Below are positions 24,139-32,524 of a DNA stretch of 64,000 bases, in pieces; the stretch's first letter is position 1, and every line of letters begins with the position of its first letter. Both the position numbers and the translations under genes were made by a program. Origin of the DNA: Palsa-504 sp963744575. GTDB taxonomy: Bacteria > Actinomycetota > Actinomycetes > Streptosporangiales > Streptosporangiaceae. The notes below the pieces were generated by a model. It was not told the DNA's origin, searched no databases, and saw only the letters and a program-made list of their open reading frames with translations. The stretch spans positions 248,001-312,000 of the forward strand of contig CAVUUF010000016.1 in assembly GCA_963744575.1 (NCBI GenBank). Direction: 5' to 3'.

Positions 24139-24606
24139 TTACGGGGCGCCCACCGCCGGCGATGCCTGGCCCGCCGCATGGCTGCGGGTTGGCTGCGTGT
24201 GGCCGCTGCTCGCGCTCATCCCCGCCGACGGTGCGGCCGTCGTCCTGGCCGAGGAGTTCGCGCTCGTGTTCGTGGTTGCCGACGCGGACGGGGAGCTCTT
24301 CACCTTCTCACCGGTTCCCGGGGCCGTGAACGCGAAGTTACCCGTGGTGCTCGAGGCGGCCGGCGAGGCCGGCGCGCGCCCGCCGTGCGCGCGGAACGGG
24401 ATCATCGCGTAGACCATCAGCGAGACCATCGCGACGAGCAGGACGGTGAACAGCGAGCCGATGATGCGCGCCCGGGGTGAGCGCAGGACGTTGGCCGGCC
24501 CGGGACGCCGGAATGCTGTCAGGCAGGTGGCGAGCCCAGGATCGTCAGCCGCGAGCCGCCGCTCGATCTCGGCGAGCGCGCGCTGCTCGTCCATCGACAG
24601 CGCCAT
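24139..24606 (-). CDS. DUF3040 domain membrane protein
   Basis: 155 residues. The start MALSMDEQRALAEIERRLAA is the DUF3040 signature (LSxxEQRxLxEIExxLxxDDP), normally followed by transmembrane helices; here one clear helix is seen at about 48-70 (IIGSLFTVLLVAMVSLMVYAM). The C-terminal 85 residues are Ser/Thr/Ala-rich and extracellular, longer than usual. Function unknown; actinobacteria-specific. Divergent from the radical SAM gene. Confidence 0.87.
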   Translation of the reverse strand: MALSMDEQRALAEIERRLAADDPGLATCLTAFRRPGPANVLRSPRARIIGSLFTVLLVAMVSLMVYAMIPFRAHGGRAPASPAASSTTGNFAFTAPGTGEKVKSSPSASATTNTSANSSARTTAAPSAGMSASSGHTQPTRSHAAGQASPAVGAP

Positions 24607-24829
24607 TCAGCTACCTCCGCGTCGGGTACCGGGTGGCTACCCTCTCACTATCCCTCAGGAGCCGGTCTTTATCCAATTGTTCTGGCTTCGTACATCGCCC
24701 GTTTTCGTGATAGGCGCTCCTGGCCCGAACGCGCCCGCTCCGGCGTACTCAGACGCAGGCTACGCGGTCGTGTCGAGCCTGCCCGACCCGATCGGTTAAG
24801 CACTGACGGCGAGGCAGATTCGGCCATAC

Positions 24830-24858
24830 TTGCCGGTATCGAACAATCGTTCTATCAT
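24830..24858 (+). promoter_or_regulatory. LexA-type SOS box within a leaderless promoter
   Basis: TTGCCG (24830-24835), a 17-base spacer and TATCAT (24853-24858) form a good promoter, with ATG 24866 seven bases further, fitting a leaderless mRNA. Between them TCGAACAATCGTTCTA (24839-24854) matches the mycobacterial SOS consensus TCGAACRNNYGTTCGA at 15 of 16 positions, so LexA bound there would cover the promoter. Confidence 0.72.
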
Positions 24859-24865
24859 GTTCGGC

Positions 24866-27187
24866 ATGCGGTGGGACAATCTGCGGCTCGATGAGCCGCT
24901 GGGAACCGGGGACGGCGAGGACTTGTTCACCGCCGGCCATCGGGACCGGGCGGTCCCGCTCATCGAGCGCGGCGCGGTCGCCCGCACCTTCGATACGCCG
25001 GGCTTCCGCGGCATGACCTTTTATGAGGTACAGGCCAAGTCCGTGGTGAACCGGGTACCCGAGGCGTCCCGGATGCCTTTCCGGTGGACCATCAACCCGT
25101 ACCGCGGCTGCCAGCACGCCTGTGTGTACTGTCTGGAAGGCGAGACGCCGATCCTGATGGCCGATGGCCGGACCAAGCCGCTGGCCGAACTGCGAGCCGG
25201 GGATGGCGTATTCGGCACGGTCCGGCGGGGCGGCCGCCGTGAGTACGTGCGTACCACCGTGCTGGCCCACTGGTCGACGGTCAAGCCCGCGTACCGCGTC
25301 GTGCTCGCAGACGGCACCCGGCTCGTGTGCAGCGGCGACCACCGCTTCCTGACCGGACGCGGATGGAAGTACGTCGCCGGTGCCCGGCTCGGCGCCCTGC
25401 GGCCGCGGCCGCACCTGTCGGCCGGCCATGTGCTGGCCGGCACCGGCGGCTTCAGCGAACCGCCGAAACAGACCGCGGCTTACCGGCGCGGATACCTGTG
25501 CGGCCTCATCCGCGGTGACGGAAGCGTCGGGCATTACTCCTACCCGCAGCGCCTTCCGGCCGCTGACCGCAGCTACCTGTTCGGGCTGGCGCTGGCCGAG
25601 CCGGGTAGCGGGGAAGGACGGGCCAGGACCGCCGATTACCTGGCCCGCGCGGGCATCGGCTGCACCAACTTCGTCCTCACCGAGGGGGGAGACCAGGGTG
25701 AACCGGGTTCCTGGGAGCCCCGCAGGCGGCGCCAGGTGACGGCGATCCGGACCAGCGGCCCCGATCAGGCCAGGACCCTCGAATGGCTGATGAGCTGGCC
25801 GGATCATCCGGGCCCCGACTGGCACAAGGGCTTCCTGGCGGGAATCTTCGACGCCCGTGGCAGTTACCGCGACGAGATCCTGCGGATCTTTCCCGCTGAT
25901 CCGGAGATCGGCGGCTGGCTCCTCTGCTCGGTGCAATCGCTCGGGCTGGACGCCGTGGTGGAGCGGCCGCATACCCCGGGCAGGCCCGCCTGGGTGCGGC
26001 TCGGCGGCGGGCCCGGCCAGGCGCTGAGGTTCTTCCATACCGTCGACCCCGCGAGGACCGCGCGCCGTTCGATCGAGGGCGCCACGGTGGGGACCGGCGA
26101 CGGGCTCCGCGTGGAAGCGGTCGAGCGGCTCGGGCTCGACGTGCCGATGTACGACATCACCACCGGAACCGGTGACTTCATCGCCAACGGAGTGGTAAGT
26201 CACAACTGCTTCGCCAGGAACTCGCACACCTACCTGGACCTCGACGCGGGCGCGGACTTCAACACCCGGGTGGTGGTCAAGGTGAACGCGCCGGAGCTGG
26301 TGCGCAAGAAGATGACCTCGCCGAGCTGGGCGGGCGAGCACATCTCGGTGGGCATGAACGTGGACTGCTACCAGCGGGCGGAAGGTCGTTACCAGCTGAT
26401 GCCCGGCATCATCAGCGCGCTCAGGGACGCCGCCAATCCGTTCTCGATCCTGACCAAGGGCACGCTCATCCTCAGGGATATCGACCTGCTCGCCGAGGCG
26501 GCCGAGGTCACCGAGGTGGGCCTGAACGTCTCGGCGGGCTTTGTCGACCAGGACCTCTGGCGATCAATCGAGCCGGGTACGCCCGCCCCGGCCCGGCGGC
26601 TCGAGGCGTGCGCGGCGCTGAACGAGCGTGGACTGGGCTGCGGCGTGCTCATGGGCCCGGTGGTGCCGTTCCTCTCCGACTCCCCCGCCCAGCTCGACGA
26701 GGCGGTCAGGCAGATCGCGGCGACGGGAGCCAGGCACGTCACGCCCATCGTGCTGCACCTGCGCCCCGGCACCCGGGAGTGGTTCTTCACCTGGCTGCGA
26801 GCCCAGCATCCCGAACTTGTCGGCCGCTACCTGGAACTGTACGGCCGCGGCGCCTACGCCCCCAAGACCTACCAGAACCGGATCGCCGGCCAGGTCCGCG
26901 AGCTCGCCGAGAAGCATGGTATCGGCCGGCCGCGGCCCGGCTCCGGCCGCGGCATGCCGTCCCGGCCCGTCGCCGCGCGTTCCCCGGCGATGCCCGGCCC
27001 CCATGCCGTCATCACGCCCAGCGTCTCGAGTGCCGCCAGTTCCCTGGTCGCTCCGGAGCAGCCGGTGCTCCCGCAAGCCGGACAGCGGCCGAAGCCCTCC
27101 GGGGCCCCTGGGACCCCTGAAACCCCCGGGGTCCGTGCACCGCGCAGGCGCTCCCCCGCCCCGCACGAGCAGCTCACCCTGCTCTGA
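24866..27187 (+). CDS. Intein-containing Rv2578c-family radical SAM protein
   Basis: 773 residues as translated, 414 after intein removal. It starts MRWDNLRLDE, as in the Rv2578c family, at the leaderless ATG 24866. The radical SAM [4Fe-4S] motif is C82-QHA-C86-VY-C89. The intein begins exactly at C89 and ends at H446-N447; the next residue, C448, supplies the third cluster cysteine after splicing (CVY joined to CFARNSHTYLDLD). The unspliced protein therefore cannot form a normal cluster. Downstream extein keeps the SPL-like barrel (VTEVGLNVSAGFVDQDLW, ERGLGCGVLMGPVVP). The C-terminal 80 residues are Pro-rich. Reaction unknown; the SOS box suggests a DNA-damage link. Confidence 0.92.
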   Translation: MRWDNLRLDEPLGTGDGEDLFTAGHRDRAVPLIERGAVARTFDTPGFRGMTFYEVQAKSVVNRVPEASRMPFRWTINPYRGCQHACVYCLEGETPILMADGRTKPLAELRAGDGVFGTVRRGGRREYVRTTVLAHWSTVKPAYRVVLADGTRLVCSGDHRFLTGRGWKYVAGARLGALRPRPHLSAGHVLAGTGGFSEPPKQTAAYRRGYLCGLIRGDGSVGHYSYPQRLPAADRSYLFGLALAEPGSGEGRARTADYLARAGIGCTNFVLTEGGDQGEPGSWEPRRRRQVTAIRTSGPDQARTLEWLMSWPDHPGPDWHKGFLAGIFDARGSYRDEILRIFPADPEIGGWLLCSVQSLGLDAVVERPHTPGRPAWVRLGGGPGQALRFFHTVDPARTARRSIEGATVGTGDGLRVEAVERLGLDVPMYDITTGTGDFIANGVVSHNCFARNSHTYLDLDAGADFNTRVVVKVNAPELVRKKMTSPSWAGEHISVGMNVDCYQRAEGRYQLMPGIISALRDAANPFSILTKGTLILRDIDLLAEAAEVTEVGLNVSAGFVDQDLWRSIEPGTPAPARRLEACAALNERGLGCGVLMGPVVPFLSDSPAQLDEAVRQIAATGARHVTPIVLHLRPGTREWFFTWLRAQHPELVGRYLELYGRGAYAPKTYQNRIAGQVRELAEKHGIGRPRPGSGRGMPSRPVAARSPAMPGPHAVITPSVSSAASSLVAPEQPVLPQAGQRPKPSGAPGTPETPGVRAPRRRSPAPHEQLTLL
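25130..26206 (+). mobile_element. Intein with LAGLIDADG-type endonuclease domain
   Basis: 359 residues. Block A starts C-LEGETPILMADGRTKPLA; block B is CSGDHRFLTGRGW with the conserved His; blocks F/G are MYDITTGTGDFIANGVV and SHN, followed by +1 Cys. The two endonuclease motifs are YLCGLIRGDGS (near 25494) and FLAGIFDARGS (near 25833). In the second the catalytic acidic residue (Asp or Glu before Gly) is Arg, so cutting activity is probably weakened or lost, while all splicing residues are present. A Hint-plus-LAGLIDADG layout is typical of mobile inteins. Confidence 0.92.
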
Positions 27188-27276
27188 GGCACGCGCTTGT
27201 CCCTTAGGCGCGCGCCCGGCCAGGCTTCCGGGCACATGCCGGCCAGGCTCCCGGGCACATGCCGGCACCGCCCGGT

Positions 27277-27336
27277 AACAGCATCGATGTGGCACCGATG
27301 TCGTCAGGGCAGCGATGATGTTACATCGATGCTGTT
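27277..27336. repeat. 60-base inverted repeat between radical SAM and MMPL genes
   Basis: AACAGCATCGATGT (27277-27290) is perfectly inverted as ACATCGATGCTGTT (27323-27336); the 32-base interior can pair partly. It may be a terminator (T-run only TTT) or a palindromic repeat related to 10943-10994. A tandem CCGGCACATGCCGG-like repeat (GGCCAGGCTTCCGGGCACATGCC twice in variant form) precedes it at about 27217-27262. Confidence 0.75.
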
Positions 27337-27401
27337 TCGAGTACGGGCTCTCCCCGGTGGAGAACGTTCAGGCGTCACTTCAGTAACACAACAGGCGGGG
27401 G

Positions 27402-28472
27402 ATGGCAGGGAATAGATGGGTAACTGCGCGGGTGGGACGGTCCATCGCCCGCCGCCCCCGCGCGGTGTGGGTGGTGACCGCCATCCTGCTCGGCGTCGGC
27501 GCGCTGGGCCTCATCGGGTTCAACTTCGGCACGCTGACCGTGGCTCAGTCGTTCCGCGGCACCCCGCCGTCGATCACCGCCCAGAACGTCCTGGCCGAGT
27601 ACTTCCCGGCCGGGTCGGGCGAGCCCGTGGACGTGATCTCCACCGCGTCCAGCGCGGGCCAGGTCAGGACCGCGCTCGCCGCCATCCCGGGCATCGCGTC
27701 GGTCACGGCGCCGGTGGCCAAGGACGGCCGGGCCTTCCTGCAGGCGACGATGACCCCGTCGCCGGACAGCCCGGCGGCGTACACGCTGGTGGACAGGATC
27801 CGCACCACGCTGCACGCCATCCCCGGCGCGGAGGTCAAGGTGGGCGGCGGCACCGCCATCAACGAGGACGTGGCGAGCGCCGCGGCGCACGACCGGGACC
27901 TGCTCATCCCGCTGATCCTCGGCGTCGTGCTGATCATCCTGGGCTTGCTGCTGCGGGCGATCGTGGCGCCGCTCATGCTGATTGCCACCGTGGTGCTGTC
28001 CTTCGCCGCCGCCCTGGGCGTCTCCGCGTTCTTCTTCAAGCACGTGTTCGGGTTCGCGGGCGGGGATACCTCGGTGCCGCTGTTCGTCTTCGTGTTCCTG
28101 GTGGCCCTGGGCATCGACTACAACATCTTCCTGATGACCCGGGTCCGCGAGGAGTCGATCCGGTCGGGCACCCGGCGCGGCGCGCTCACCGGCCTGGCCG
28201 CGACCGGCGGCGTCATCACCTCGGCCGGGCTGGTGCTGGCGGGCACGTTCGCCATGCTCGGCACGCTGCCGCTGGTGGAGTTCACCGAGATCGGGTTCGC
28301 GGTCGCGCTTGGCGTGCTGCTCGACACGATCATCGTCCGCTCGGTCCTGGTGACCGCGCTCACCCTGGACATCGGACGGCACGTCTGGTGGCCCAGTGCG
28401 CTGGCGCGCCGTGAGCAGGAACACAGCGTGCCGGCTAACCCGGGAAGCAAGGCGGTGACGGGCGGCACCTAG
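27402..28472 (+). CDS. Half-size MMPL family membrane protein
   Basis: 356 residues. The sequence matches the second half of MMPL/RND-type transporters: one helix at 22-44, a soluble domain of ~110 residues, then five helices from 165 including FVFLVALGIDYNIFLMTRVREE (the GxxxDY motif with the proton-relay Asp-Tyr) and GFAVALGVLLDTIIVRS. Complete MMPL proteins have two such halves and over 700 residues; the first half is missing, and no trace is left in the 214 bases upstream. It may be a truncated relic or a half transporter that dimerises. Confidence 0.8.
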   Translation: MAGNRWVTARVGRSIARRPRAVWVVTAILLGVGALGLIGFNFGTLTVAQSFRGTPPSITAQNVLAEYFPAGSGEPVDVISTASSAGQVRTALAAIPGIASVTAPVAKDGRAFLQATMTPSPDSPAAYTLVDRIRTTLHAIPGAEVKVGGGTAINEDVASAAAHDRDLLIPLILGVVLIILGLLLRAIVAPLMLIATVVLSFAAALGVSAFFFKHVFGFAGGDTSVPLFVFVFLVALGIDYNIFLMTRVREESIRSGTRRGALTGLAATGGVITSAGLVLAGTFAMLGTLPLVEFTEIGFAVALGVLLDTIIVRSVLVTALTLDIGRHVWWPSALARREQEHSVPANPGSKAVTGGT

Positions 28473-28539
28473 AATGTGGGTCCGTGACGGGTGACCAGGT
28501 GACTCAGACGGCCCACGGGACTCAGATGGCAGCGCGCGA

Positions 28540-29818
28540 GTGCTGAGCCGTCAGCAGCCCCGGGGGTCCGGGCCGCTGCTCGTCCGCACCGTCGCCGTGC
28601 CCGATCCCGGGAACCTGCTCGAGCGCATCCCCCAGCCGGGCGTGGTCGCCTGGGTGCATCACGGGGCCGGCGCTGGCCGGCTGGGGTGAGGCGGTCCGGG
28701 TGACGCTGCCCGCCGGGGAGGACAGGTTTACCGCCGCGGAGAAGTGGCTCCGCTCGGTGTTCGACGCCGCCGACGTCGACAACCGGGTCCGGGTGCGCGG
28801 CTCGGGCCCGGTCGCGTTCGGCACGTTCACCTTCGACGCCTCGTCGGACGGGTCGGTCCTGATCGTCCCGCGCGTGGCGCTCGGCCGGGACGGCCGCGGC
28901 CAGGCCTGGCTCACCACCGTGACCGAGCCAGGCGAAGCCGCCGACGCCGACCCCGGCTGGCCCGTGCCGGCGGCACCGGAACCCGCTGCGCCGAAGAACC
29001 TCCGCTGGCGGGACGGCAGCCTGCCGGGCCCGCGGTGGGAGCAGGCGGTGGCCGAGGCGGTCGCCGCGATCAGGGCGGGCGGCCTGCGCAAGGTCGTGCT
29101 CGCCCGCGACGTGTTCGCCACCGCCGACGAGCCCATCGACGTGCGGGTCCTGCTGCGGCGGCTGGCCGCCCGGTACCCGGACTGCTTCACGTTCGCCTGC
29201 GACGGCATGATCGGCGCGACCCCCGAACTCCTGGTCAGGCGGGCCGGCCGCGAGGTCAGCGCGCTGGTTCTCGGCGGCACGCTGCCGCGCGGCGCCGACC
29301 CGGCCGATGACCTGGCCCTGGGGAGGGAACTGCTGACCTCGGCGAAGAACAACGAGGAGCACGCGTACGCGGTCGACTCGATCCGGGACGCGCTTGACCC
29401 CCTGTGCGAAACGCTCGACGTCGAAGCGCGCCCGTCGCTGCTGAAGTTCCCGAACCTGCAGCATCTCGGCACCCGGGTACGCGGCACGCTGACCGAAGGC
29501 CAGGCGGCCAAGTCGGCCCTGGCCCTGGCCGCGGCCGTGCACCCGCCGGCCGCCGTGTGCGGGACCCCGGCCGGGACCGCGCTCGATCTCATCCGCGAAC
29601 TCGAGCACATGGACCGGGAACGGTACGCCGGACCGGTCGGCTGGGTGGACGCGGACGGGAACGGCGAGTGGGGCATCGCGATCCGGTCCGGTCAGCTCTC
29701 CGGGCGCACCGCCCGGCTGTTCGCCGGGTGCGGCATCGTGGCGGGCTCGGAGCCGGCCGCCGAGCTGGCGGAAACGCTGGTCAAGCTCCAGCCCATGCGG
29801 GGCGCGCTGGACGGCTGA
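28540..29818 (+). pseudogene. menF: Isochorismate synthase MenF, frameshifted near the 5' end
   Basis: GTG 28540 opens VLSRQQPRGSGPLLVRTVAV and reads to GVVAWVHHGAGAGRLG, then TGA. Removing one base near C28671 restores AWVHHGAG-LAGWGEAVRVTLP and joins it to the rest of the protein, giving about 425 codons, the normal length. The downstream part (from 28700) has the chorismate-binding domain: RKVVLARDVFA, LGGTLPRGADP, PPAAVCGTPAG, RYAGPVGWVDADGNGEW, RLFAGCGIVAGSEP. GTG 28700 could start a shortened but catalytically complete protein (372 aa). MenF converts chorismate to isochorismate, first step to menaquinone; menD, menC, menE lie at 41-45 kb. Confidence 0.75.
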
Positions 29819-29965
29819 GGCTGGTGTCCAGCCCGTTCGGCCGAAAGATCTTTCCTGCCGAACGAGTGTGGTGCGTGCCCTCGGATAAGAGAACTCTTAA
29901 TCCGCGGTCGCCTGCACCGCGACCAGGACCTACAGTCGGTATGAGACGAAGGAGGGTGTCTGCGG

Positions 29966-30235
29966 ATGAGCGGCAACGCCGAAGAAGCCCTCGAGGTGCT
30001 CCGCGAGGTGTGGAGCGCTCGGGGGCAGACCGCCGAGGACATCGAGGAGGCCTGCGGCACCGGGCTCACCACCGGCAAGTCCTGCAAGCGGATGACCGAT
30101 GTCGGCTTCGACGGGCTGGCCGAGGAAACCGACGGCGACCTTCGGCTCGCGTGGCGGACCCAGCTGGCGCGCGAGGGCAAGCTGAACCGCGGCGCGGGCA
30201 GCGTGCGGGACCTGATTCTCGGGTCCGAGTCCTAG
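29966..30235 (+). CDS. Small hypothetical protein (89 aa)
   Basis: ATG 29966 follows GGAGGG by nine bases. The product, MSGNAEEALEVLREVWSARG then EDIEEACGTGLTTGKSCKRM, looks like a small helical, perhaps winged-helix, protein; no family recognised. It ends four bases before the coxD-like gene and is probably in the same operon. Confidence 0.65.
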   Translation: MSGNAEEALEVLREVWSARGQTAEDIEEACGTGLTTGKSCKRMTDVGFDGLAEETDGDLRLAWRTQLAREGKLNRGAGSVRDLILGSES

Positions 30236-30238
30236 CGG

Positions 30239-31114
30239 ATGGAGGCCCCTGGCACCGTCGGTGAGCTGACCGAGACCCTGCGGCAGGGGGGCTACCTGAC
30301 CGACCGCGGGCTGGCCACGGCGCTATTCGTCGGGCTGTCGCTGAACCGCCCGATCCTGCTCGAAGGCGAGGTGGGGGTCGGCAAGACCGAAGCGGCCAAG
30401 GTGCTGGCCTCGGCGCTGCGCCGCAAGCTGATCCGGCTGCAGTGCTACGAGGGCATCGACACCAACCAGGCGCTGTACGAGTGGGACTACGCCCGGCAGA
30501 TGCTGCACATCCGGGCCCTGTCCGAGCACCAAGTGGCCGACCCCGACACGGTGGACAAGCTGTTCGGCCCGAAGTTCCTGCTGGAACGGCCGCTACTGGA
30601 GGCGGTCCGGGCCGGCGACGGGGCCGTGCTGCTGATCGACGAGATCGACCGGGCCGACGACGAGTTCGAGGCCTTCCTGCTGGAGGTGCTGTCGGAATTC
30701 CAGATCAGCATCCCGGAGATCGGCACGGTCAAGGCGGAACGGCCGCCGCTGGTGGTGCTCACCTCCAACCGCACCCGCGAGCTGCACGACGCGCTGAAGC
30801 GCCGCTGCCTCTACCACTGGATCGGCTACCCGGCCGCCGAACGCGAGGTCGAGATCGTCCTGATCAGGGAACCCGGCGTCTCCGCGACGCTGGCCCGCAA
30901 GGTAGTCGCCGCCGTCCACCGGCTGCGCGAGCTTGACCTGGCCAAGCCGCCGGGGGTGGCGGAGACCATCGACTGGGCCCGGACCCTGGACTTCCTCGGC
31001 GAGACCGACCTGCACGCCGGCAACGTGCAGGACACGCTCGGCGCGGTGGTCAAGGACCGGGACGACCTCGAGGTGGTCCGCGAGAGCCTGACGGAGATCA
31101 CCTCCGGTGGCTGA
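30239..31114 (+). CDS. coxD: CoxD-like MoxR AAA+ ATPase for CO dehydrogenase maturation
   Basis: 291 residues: Walker A EGEVGVGKTE (39-48), Walker B VLLIDEIDRAD, sensor 1 VVLTSNRTREL, arginine finger ALKRRCLYHW. The YHWIGYP phrase after the arginine region is typical of the CoxD group. In Oligotropha CoxD with CoxE helps insert the Mo/S/Cu centre of CO dehydrogenase. Position opposite the coxMSL operon supports this role. Overlaps coxE by eight bases. Confidence 0.87.
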   Translation: MEAPGTVGELTETLRQGGYLTDRGLATALFVGLSLNRPILLEGEVGVGKTEAAKVLASALRRKLIRLQCYEGIDTNQALYEWDYARQMLHIRALSEHQVADPDTVDKLFGPKFLLERPLLEAVRAGDGAVLLIDEIDRADDEFEAFLLEVLSEFQISIPEIGTVKAERPPLVVLTSNRTRELHDALKRRCLYHWIGYPAAEREVEIVLIREPGVSATLARKVVAAVHRLRELDLAKPPGVAETIDWARTLDFLGETDLHAGNVQDTLGAVVKDRDDLEVVRESLTEITSGG

Positions 31115-32234
31115 TGACCGGTTCACCGGCCTGCTCGTCCGGTTCGCCGGCGAACTGCGCGCGGCCGGGCTCGCGGTGGGCTCGGGCGACGTCCTGGTCT
31201 GCTGTTCGGCGCTGAGCAGGCTGGACCCGACCGACCTGGTCGACCTGTACTGGGCCGGGCGGACCACGCTGGTGAACCGGCACGACGACATCGCCCGGTA
31301 CGACGAGGTGTTCCGCCGGTTCTTCCTCGGCGCCGACGGCCCGGATCCGGAGCTGACGCTGATGCTGCGCGCGTCGGCGGAGGCGCAGGGGACGCTGGCG
31401 ATCCCTGCTGCCGAGCCGGGCGACGGCTCGCGGCAGGAGGACGACGCCGTGCTGGGCTGGATCGCCTCCGACGTCGAGGCGCTCAAGCACAAGTCGTTCG
31501 GGGCCTGCACGCCCGAGGAACTCGCCGCGCTGCGCCGGATCATGGCCAGGATCCGGCTGACCCCGCCACGCCGCCGGACCAGGCGCACCGTCCCCGCCCG
31601 GTCCTCTGGTTCGCGCCCCGATCCCCGCCGGACCGTCCGGGAGTCGATGCGGATGCACGGCGAGCCGGCGCGGCTGTACTGGCGGCGGCGCAAGGTCCGG
31701 CTGCGGCCGCTGGTCCTGATCCTGGACATCTCGGGGTCCATGGCCGACTACTCGCGCAGCCTGCTGCAGTTCGCGCACTCCGCGAAGCGGTCGGCCGGGC
31801 GCGTCGAGGTCTTCTGCTTCGGCACCCGGCTGACCCGGGTGACCGGGGCCATGGAGTGCCGCCGCCCGGACGAGGCGCTGGAGCGGGCGGCGCGGGCGGC
31901 CTTCGACTGGGACGGCGGGACCAGGATCGGCGACAGCCTGGACGCCTTCGTCCGCGGCTGGGCACGGCGCGGCCTGTGCCGGGGCGGCATCGTGGTGATC
32001 TGCTCCGACGGGCTCGACCGCGGGGATCCCGCCGTGCTCGCCGCGGCGATGGAGCGGCTGTCCCGGCTGAGCCACCGGCTGGTCTGGCTGAACCCGCACA
32101 AGGGCGACGACCCGGCCTTCCGGCCGAGCACGCTGGGGATGATGGTCGCCGCGCCGCACATCGACCTGCTGCTGTCCGGGCACGACCTGGCCAGCCTGGA
32201 GGCGCTCGCTACCCTGTTGCCAGGGCTCAACTAG
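31107..32234 (+). CDS. coxE: CoxE-like VWA domain protein
   Basis: 375 residues from GTG 31107. N-terminal helical region (FTGLLVRFAGELRAAGLAVG), then an Arg-rich linker, then a VWA domain with MIDAS DISGSMADYS, conserved GGTRIGDSL and CSDGLDRGDP. This is the VWA partner of the CoxD ATPase, thought to act in sulfuration and copper insertion at the CODH active site. No membrane segment. Confidence 0.88.
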   Translation: MADDRFTGLLVRFAGELRAAGLAVGSGDVLVCCSALSRLDPTDLVDLYWAGRTTLVNRHDDIARYDEVFRRFFLGADGPDPELTLMLRASAEAQGTLAIPAAEPGDGSRQEDDAVLGWIASDVEALKHKSFGACTPEELAALRRIMARIRLTPPRRRTRRTVPARSSGSRPDPRRTVRESMRMHGEPARLYWRRRKVRLRPLVLILDISGSMADYSRSLLQFAHSAKRSAGRVEVFCFGTRLTRVTGAMECRRPDEALERAARAAFDWDGGTRIGDSLDAFVRGWARRGLCRGGIVVICSDGLDRGDPAVLAAAMERLSRLSHRLVWLNPHKGDDPAFRPSTLGMMVAAPHIDLLLSGHDLASLEALATLLPGLN

Positions 32235-32245
32235 GGAGGCCGCCG

Positions 32246-32524
32246 GTGCGGTGGAGCGTAGGCATCGAGGTCGAGGGCGACCAGGCGCTGACCCGTGAGG
32301 AGGTCGTCGAGCTTGCCGACGCGGTGGCGGCGACCGATGGCATCGCGACAGGGATCGGCACGAACCGGTATGGCGCCCAGCTGATCGTGGAAGCGGAAAA
32401 CCGCGAGAACGCGATCGAGAAGGCGACCGAAGAATTCTGGCGGGCGGTCAGGAAGGCCCGCCTGCGGCCCGCTCCGATAGTGCGGACCGAGGCGGTCAGC
32501 GAGGACGAGGACGCGTCGCCATGA
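32246..32524 (+). CDS. Small hypothetical protein (92 aa)
   Basis: GTG 32246 follows AGGGAGGC. VRWSVGIEVEGDQALTREEV then ENAIEKATEEFWRAVRKARL suggest a single alpha/beta ferredoxin-like fold. Stop overlaps the next start (ATGA 32521-32524). No recognised family; probably co-transcribed with coxDE. Confidence 0.65.
   Translation: MRWSVGIEVEGDQALTREEVVELADAVAATDGIATGIGTNRYGAQLIVEAENRENAIEKATEEFWRAVRKARLRPAPIVRTEAVSEDEDASP

Noticed and set aside
29966..30235. Antitoxin/toxin pair member
   Set aside because: Size would fit, but there is no partner gene and the neighbour is a MoxR ATPase.
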